This document shows, in pieces, positions 28,788-32,054 of a DNA stretch of 32,054 nt (position 1 is the first letter of the stretch; every line of letters starts with the position of its first letter). The position numbers were made by a program, and so were the translations under genes. The notes below the pieces were generated by a model. It worked only from the letters and a program-made list of their open reading frames with translations, did not search any database and was not told the origin of the DNA. The stretch covers positions 1 through 32,054 of the forward strand of contig JBMOJH010000031.1 in NCBI GenBank assembly GCA_049316905.1, in the 5' to 3' direction. The DNA is from CAIPVR01 sp049316905. GTDB taxonomy: Bacteria > Actinomycetota > Acidimicrobiia > Acidimicrobiales > Microtrichaceae.

Positions 28788-28809
28788 GACCGTTCCTCAA
28801 CGAACGGTC
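28788..28809. promoter_or_regulatory. Palindromic operator GACCGTTC-N6-GAACGGTC upstream of the MFS gene
   Basis: The two 8-bp arms are perfect inverted copies with a 6-bp centre (CTCAAC). Size and symmetry match TetR-family operators. The site begins 2 bp upstream of the -10 box, so binding would block RNA polymerase. Confidence 0.55.
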
Positions 28810-28816
28810 AAGCGGT

Positions 28817-29083
28817 TCAGCTGCGGTCGTCGCGGTCGTCGCGCTTGTCGACCTGCTGCCAGATGAGCAGCACCACGACGGCGCCCACGAAGGACCCGAT
28901 CAACCCCGCCGGCTGGAGCCGGAACCCCTCGTCGGTGAGCAGGCTGCCCAGCGTGCCTCCCACGAGGCTGCCGAGCAGGCCCGCGGCGAGCGACCGGGCA
29001 TTGGGCCGCCGGTCCATCCCCAGCACCAACTGGCCGAGCCAGCCGACGAGCATGCCGAACGCGAGAATCCCGAGGATGAGCAC
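28817..29083 (-). CDS. GlsB/YeaQ/YmgE-family small membrane protein
   Basis: The 88-residue protein has three hydrophobic segments and the transglycosylase-associated-protein pattern: ILAFGMLVGWLGQLVLG, then SLAAGLLGSLVGGTLGSLL and GLIGSFVGAVVVLLIWQQV. The C-terminal tail is strongly charged (DKRDDRDDRS). Homologues are often induced by envelope or acid stress, but the biochemical role is not settled. The GTG start follows a TAGGAT box by 6 nt; the box overlaps the stop codon of the GST gene. Confidence 0.88.
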   Translation of the reverse strand: MLILGILAFGMLVGWLGQLVLGMDRRPNARSLAAGLLGSLVGGTLGSLLTDEGFRLQPAGLIGSFVGAVVVLLIWQQVDKRDDRDDRS

Positions 29084-29089
29084 GGTGGG

Positions 29090-29095
29090 ATCCTA
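29090..29095 (-). promoter_or_regulatory. -10 box TAGGAT, probable leaderless promoter of the GlsB-like gene
   Basis: On the minus strand TAGGAT is followed by 6 nt and the GTG at 29083. Its TAG is also the stop codon of the upstream GST gene. Confidence 0.45.
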
Positions 29096-30067
29096 GGGCG
29101 GGGTGCCGTCGCCGAAGGGCGAGCCGCCGAGCGCCTCCCGCCCGTGGGGCGTGACCCACCCCGAGACGTCGGGCCCGTCCGGCACGATGCCCGACGGGTT
29201 CAGCTCCGTCTGGCACACGTAGTAGTGCCGCTTGATGTGGTCGAAGTCCACGGTGTCGCCGAATCCCGGCGTCTGGAACAGGTCCCGGGCGTAGGCCCAC
29301 AGCACCGGCATCTCGGTGAGCTTCTCCCGATTGCACTTGAAGTGACCGTGGTAGACGGCGTCGAAGCGCGCCAGGGTGGTGAACAGGCGCACGTCGGCCT
29401 CGGTGATGGTGTCGCCCACCAGGTACCGGCGCGAGGCGAGGCGTTCCGACAGCCCGTCGAGGGCGGAGAACAAGCGGGCGTAGGCGGCCTCGTACGAGTC
29501 CTGGTCCCCGGCGAAGCCGCAGCGGTACACGCCGTTGTTCACGTCGCGGTAGATGCCGGCCATCACCTCGTCCATCTCCGCCCGGTGGGCCTCCGGCCAC
29601 AGGTCGGGCGCGCCGGGGCGGTGGTGCTCCCGCCACTCGAGCGACAGGTCCCGGGTGATGGCCGGGAAGTCGTTGGTGACCACCACGCCCGTGGGGACGT
29701 CCACGATGCAGGGCACCGTGATGCCCCGCGGGTAGTCGGGTTGGCGGGCGAAGTAGGCCTCCTGGATCCGCTCGATGCCGAGCACCGGGTCCACGCCGCC
29801 CGGGTCGAGGTCGAAGGTCCAGCTGCGGGCGTCGTGGGTGGGCCCGCACACACCCATGGACAGCACGTCCTCGAGGCCGAGCAGCCGGCGCACGATGATC
29901 GAACGGTGGGCCCACGGGCACGCCCGGCTGACCACCAGGCGGTACCGGCCGGGCTCGACCGGCCACCCCTCGGCCCCGTCCGCGGTGATGCGGTCGTTCA
30001 GGTACCGGGTGTCGCGTTCGAAGGCCTCGCCGGGCATGACGTACGTGGGCTCGAGGTCGTCGGGCAT
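29093..30067 (-). CDS. Xi-class glutathione S-transferase / glutathionyl(or mycothionyl)-hydroquinone reductase
   Basis: The 324-residue protein matches the xi-class GST family (ECM4/YqjG). The catalytic Cys50 is in SRACPWAHRS, the family's CPWA motif, and VCGPTHDARSWTFD follows. ITVPCIVD and TNDFPAI make up the GSH-site region. The C-terminal helical domain has RYLVGDTITEADVRLFTTL, YHGHFKCN and KRHYYVCQTELNPSGIVP. It reduces thiol-conjugated hydroquinones such as glutathionyl-chlorohydroquinone in other bacteria; mycothiol is the usual thiol of actinomycetes, so it may be the partner here (inference). The ATG at 30067 has GGGAG 8 nt upstream and is preferred to the GTG at 30082. It is divergent from the MOSC gene, with a 53-bp spacer. 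Confidence 0.9.
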   Translation of the reverse strand: MPDDLEPTYVMPGEAFERDTRYLNDRITADGAEGWPVEPGRYRLVVSRACPWAHRSIIVRRLLGLEDVLSMGVCGPTHDARSWTFDLDPGGVDPVLGIERIQEAYFARQPDYPRGITVPCIVDVPTGVVVTNDFPAITRDLSLEWREHHRPGAPDLWPEAHRAEMDEVMAGIYRDVNNGVYRCGFAGDQDSYEAAYARLFSALDGLSERLASRRYLVGDTITEADVRLFTTLARFDAVYHGHFKCNREKLTEMPVLWAYARDLFQTPGFGDTVDFDHIKRHYYVCQTELNPSGIVPDGPDVSGWVTPHGREALGGSPFGDGTPP

Positions 30068-30107
30068 GACCCATGCTCCCACCCGACGCGTGGAGGTTCC
30101 CGGTCAC

Positions 30108-30113
30108 TACCCT
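30108..30113 (+). promoter_or_regulatory. -10 box TACCCT, probable leaderless promoter of the MOSC gene
   Basis: TACCCT is followed by 7 nt and the GTG at 30121. It supports this start over an upstream ATG at 30073, which would lie before the promoter. Confidence 0.5.
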
Positions 30114-30120
30114 CCGACGC

Positions 30121-30966
30121 GTGCAGGTCGACGAGCTCTGGCGGTATCCGGTGAAGTCCATGGTCGGCGAGTGCGTGGGGGAGGTCGACCTCGACGGCAC
30201 CGGGATCATGGGCGACCGGGAGTGGGCCTGCCGCGACCTCGAACGCGGCGGCATCCGCGGCGCCAAGAAGATCGCCGGGCTCATGCGGCTGGCCGCGGCG
30301 CATGTCGCTGGACCGGGCGGCCCGGTGCGCATCACGCTGCCCGACGGCGGCGAGGTGCTGACCACCGACACCGAGGTGGACGCCCGGGTGTCCGCCGCGG
30401 TGGGCCACCCGGTGCGGCTCGAGTCCCTGCAGCCCCCCGAGGACCTCGACCACTACCGCCGGGGCGCCCCGGACAGCGACGACCTCATGGAGGAGCTGCA
30501 CGCGATCTTCGGTCGCGAGGAGGGCGAGCCGCTGCCCGACCTGTCGGTGTTCCCGCCGGAGATCGTGGAGTTCGAGTCGCCCCCCGGCACCTACTACGAC
30601 GCGTTCCCGTTGCTCCTGCTGAGCACCGCCGCCCTGGCCTCGCTCGCGGACGCCCTGCCCGATTCCGTGGTGGACGTGCGGCGCTTCCGGCCCAGCGTGG
30701 TCGTGGACACCGGCGACGACGTGTCCGGCCACCCGGAGTTCGACTGGGTCGGCCGGCGCCTGCGGATGGGCGGGGCCGAGCTCGAGGTGGTCACGCGGTG
30801 CCCGAGGTGCGTGATGGTCACCCGGGAGGTGACGCCGGACGTGCCCGCCGACCGCGCCGTGCTTCGCCATGTCGTGCGCGAACTGGGCCAGGACCTCGGC
30901 GTGTACGCCACCGTGACCGTCCCCGGACGGGTTCAGGTCGGCGATCCGGTCATCCTGCTCGACTGA
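30121..30966 (+). CDS. MOSC domain protein with N-terminal beta-barrel domain (mARC/YcbX-like)
   Basis: The 281-residue protein binds the molybdenum cofactor. The N-terminal MOSC_N segment begins VDELWRYPVKSMVGE and has DREWACRD. The MOSC domain has RFRPSVVVDT and, near the C-terminus, VTRCPRCVMVT, whose second Cys corresponds to the Mo-binding Cys of mARC/YcbX. Relatives reduce N-hydroxylated compounds. The GTG at 30121 follows the -10 box by 7 nt and coincides with the usual family N-terminus; an ATG at 30073 is in frame but lies upstream of the promoter. Two strong hairpins follow the gene. Confidence 0.88.
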   Translation: MQVDELWRYPVKSMVGECVGEVDLDGTGIMGDREWACRDLERGGIRGAKKIAGLMRLAAAHVAGPGGPVRITLPDGGEVLTTDTEVDARVSAAVGHPVRLESLQPPEDLDHYRRGAPDSDDLMEELHAIFGREEGEPLPDLSVFPPEIVEFESPPGTYYDAFPLLLLSTAALASLADALPDSVVDVRRFRPSVVVDTGDDVSGHPEFDWVGRRLRMGGAELEVVTRCPRCVMVTREVTPDVPADRAVLRHVVRELGQDLGVYATVTVPGRVQVGDPVILLD

Positions 30967-30997
30967 GCCGTCGGGCCGCACCGGCCCCGGACGCGGC

Positions 30998-31030
30998 TCG
31001 AGCCCCTCCCCGGGGGGCGGAGGGGCTCGA
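30998..31030. terminator. Strong hairpin: 12-bp stem, downstream of the MOSC gene
   Basis: TCGAGCCCCTCC (30998-31009) pairs perfectly with GGAGGGGCTCGA (31019-31030) over a 9-nt loop. It lies 31 bp past the MOSC stop, between convergent genes. No U-run follows, as is common for actinobacterial terminators. Confidence 0.6.
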
Positions 31031-31036
31031 ACGAGG

Positions 31037-31076
31037 CTGGTGGTCGACCGGTCCCCGTCGACCGGTCGACCACCAG
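31037..31076. terminator. Very strong hairpin: 16-bp perfect stem, between convergent genes
   Basis: CTGGTGGTCGACCGGT (31037-31052) pairs perfectly with ACCGGTCGACCACCAG (31061-31076) over an 8-nt loop. It is 30 bp past the stop of the surface-protein gene on the minus strand and probably terminates both transcripts together with the adjacent hairpin. Confidence 0.65.
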
Positions 31077-31105
31077 TGAAGGTTCCCGCCGGGGCGGGAG
31101 GCGGC

Positions 31106-32054
31106 TCACCCGAGGGTGAAGGCGATCTCCTTCGCCGCGCTGTTGTTGAACAGCGTGTCGTTGGTGATCCGGACGTAGCAGGTGGTCAGCTTGGTCACAC
31201 CACCGGGAGCGGTGTCGCTGCTCTTGAAGCAACCCCAGGGCAGGTCGCCCGAGGGCTCGGCGCCGCGGAAGATGTCGACGCTGATGGTGCCCGAGCCGTT
31301 GGTGGAGCCGTTCGGGGTGAGCGACGACAGCGGCGCGCAGTCCTGACCGGGCTCGAAGCCGGGGGTCGACGTCGGCTTGTTGCAGATGTCGACGTAGATC
31401 AGCTTGTTGGCGGCCTGGTTGTTCCAGAAGACGGAGACCGCCTTGGTGCCGTTGAGCGCCACGCCCGTCACCGGGTTCTCCGAGAGGACCACGTCGCCGG
31501 TCGGGAAGAGGGTGAAGGCCACCTGGGCCGCCGCACTGTTGTTGAACAGCGAGTCGTTGGTGACCCGCACGTAGCAGGTGGTGTTCCGCTGGATGCCGGC
31601 CGGGGCCGTGTCACCGGGGGCGAAGCAGCCCCACAGCTGGTCGCCGGAGGGGTCCGGGCCACGGAAGATGTCCACCGCGACCGAGCCGGAGCCACTGGCG
31701 TTGCCGTTCGGGGTGAGCGACGACAGCGGGGCGCAGTCCACGCCGGGCTCGAAGGTGGCGTCGGTGGTGGACTTCCGGCAGACGTCGACGTAGATGAGCT
31801 TGTTGGCGGCCTGGCCGGTCCACGAGACCGTCACGGCCTTCTGGCCGTTGAGGGCGACGCCCCGGACCGGGTTCTCGGCGAGGGTCGCCGTCGGGGTGAC
31901 CGGCACCGTCGTGGTGGTGGTGGTCGACGTCGTGGTCGTCGGCACCGTCGTGGTGGTGGTCGACGTCGTGGTGGTCGACGTGGTGGTCGTCGGCTCCGTC
32001 GTGGTGGTCGTCGGCTCCGTCGTGGTGGTCGTCGGCTCCGTCGTGGTGGTCGTC
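31106..32054 (-). CDS. Surface protein with Thr-rich stalk and two neocarzinostatin-like domains (N-terminus outside window)
   Basis: The minus-strand frame is open to the window edge, so the start and any signal peptide are missing. The visible part begins with repeated EPTTTTT and STTTT/VPTTTT units, then carries two tandem domains of about 120 residues. Each starts ENPVxGVALNG, then xKAVxVxW, AANKLIYVD[VI]C, DCAPLSSLTPNG, a SVDIFRG-like segment, WGCF, TTCYVR[VI]TND and LFNNSAA. Four Cys per domain in this order, the W and the CYVRVTN end resemble the neocarzinostatin/enediyne-apoprotein Ig-like fold with two disulfides. The domains share most residues, implying internal duplication. The gene may encode a secreted or wall-anchored binding protein; the ligand is unknown, and this domain assignment is by pattern only. 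Confidence 0.75.
   Translation of the reverse strand, partial: TTTTTEPTTTTTEPTTTTTEPTTTTSTTTTSTTTTTVPTTTTSTTTTTTVPVTPTATLAENPVRGVALNGQKAVTVSWTGQAANKLIYVDVCRKSTTDATFEPGVDCAPLSSLTPNGNASGSGSVAVDIFRGPDPSGDQLWGCFAPGDTAPAGIQRNTTCYVRVTNDSLFNNSAAAQVAFTLFPTGDVVLSENPVTGVALNGTKAVSVFWNNQAANKLIYVDICNKPTSTPGFEPGQDCAPLSSLTPNGSTNGSGTISVDIFRGAEPSGDLPWGCFKSSDTAPGGVTKLTTCYVRITNDTLFNNSAAKEIAFTLG
31992..32054. repeat. Three perfect 21-bp tandem repeats encoding the stalk
   Basis: A 21-bp unit that begins GGCTCCGTCGTGG and ends GTGGTCGTC occurs at 31992-32012, 32013-32033 and 32034-32054. Each encodes a seven-residue EPTTTTT unit on the minus strand. The array continues to the window edge and may be longer. Exact identity implies recent expansion by slippage. 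Confidence 0.85.

Noticed and set aside
30073..30120. ATG at 30073 as the MOSC start
   Set aside because: The added residues do not match the family N-terminus and the start would precede the -10 box at 30108-30113.

Overview
The window is 32 kb of very GC-rich, gene-dense DNA with GTG and ATG starts. Many start codons sit 6-9 nt after a TANNNT box, as expected for leaderless actinobacterial transcripts. Three secreted or surface proteins carry long Thr-rich TTTTTV-type stalks. Together with a recC-recB-recD operon, a Rieske/Baeyer-Villiger gene cluster and a mycothiol-lineage style gene set, this suggests an environmental actinomycete, most likely of the Acidimicrobiia (inference from style; no rRNA is present). 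I found no tRNA, rRNA, CRISPR, insertion sequence or phage gene.

Layout: (1) 1-1889: the tail of a TPR-like gene coupled to a SulP transporter. (2) 1904-6355: a Baeyer-Villiger monooxygenase (+) facing a Tat/lipoprotein alpha/beta hydrolase (-) and a KshA-like Rieske oxygenase (-), a plausible ketone/steroid-type catabolic group. (3) 6524-15392: recC-recB-recD, each stop overlapping the next start. (4) 15399-16850: a secreted NlpC/P60 peptidoglycan hydrolase (-). (5) 17032-21222: a tight minus-strand operon of a sphingosine-phosphate-lyase-like PLP enzyme, a saccharopine-dehydrogenase-like oxidoreductase and an FGGY sugar kinase; I know of no pathway with this combination. (6) 21250-22485: a CPA2 antiporter, preceded by an unusual Flp-type pilin fused to a Thr stalk and an Ig-like domain (22529-23263). 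(7) 23337-26193 (+): an acetoacetate-decarboxylase-like protein, a GAP-family membrane protein, an MDR oxidoreductase and a cupin. (8) 26251-27538: divergent arfB and TylF-type methyltransferase genes with overlapping -10 boxes. (9) 27483-30082 (-): an MFS transporter with a palindromic operator, a GlsB/YeaQ membrane protein and a xi-class GST. (10) 30121-30966 (+): a MOSC protein. (11) 30998-31076: two strong hairpins. (12) 31106-end (-): a surface protein with two neocarzinostatin-like domains on a Thr-rich stalk, cut by the window edge.

No defence island or mobile element is evident. The most novel-looking items are the lyase/dehydrogenase/kinase operon, the pilin-Ig fusion with no usable canonical start, the neocarzinostatin-like surface protein, and a Rieske oxygenase with compressed iron-ligand spacing. 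There is no gene-free stretch longer than 300 bases; the longest gaps are about 170-180 bases (16851-17031 and 6356-6523).
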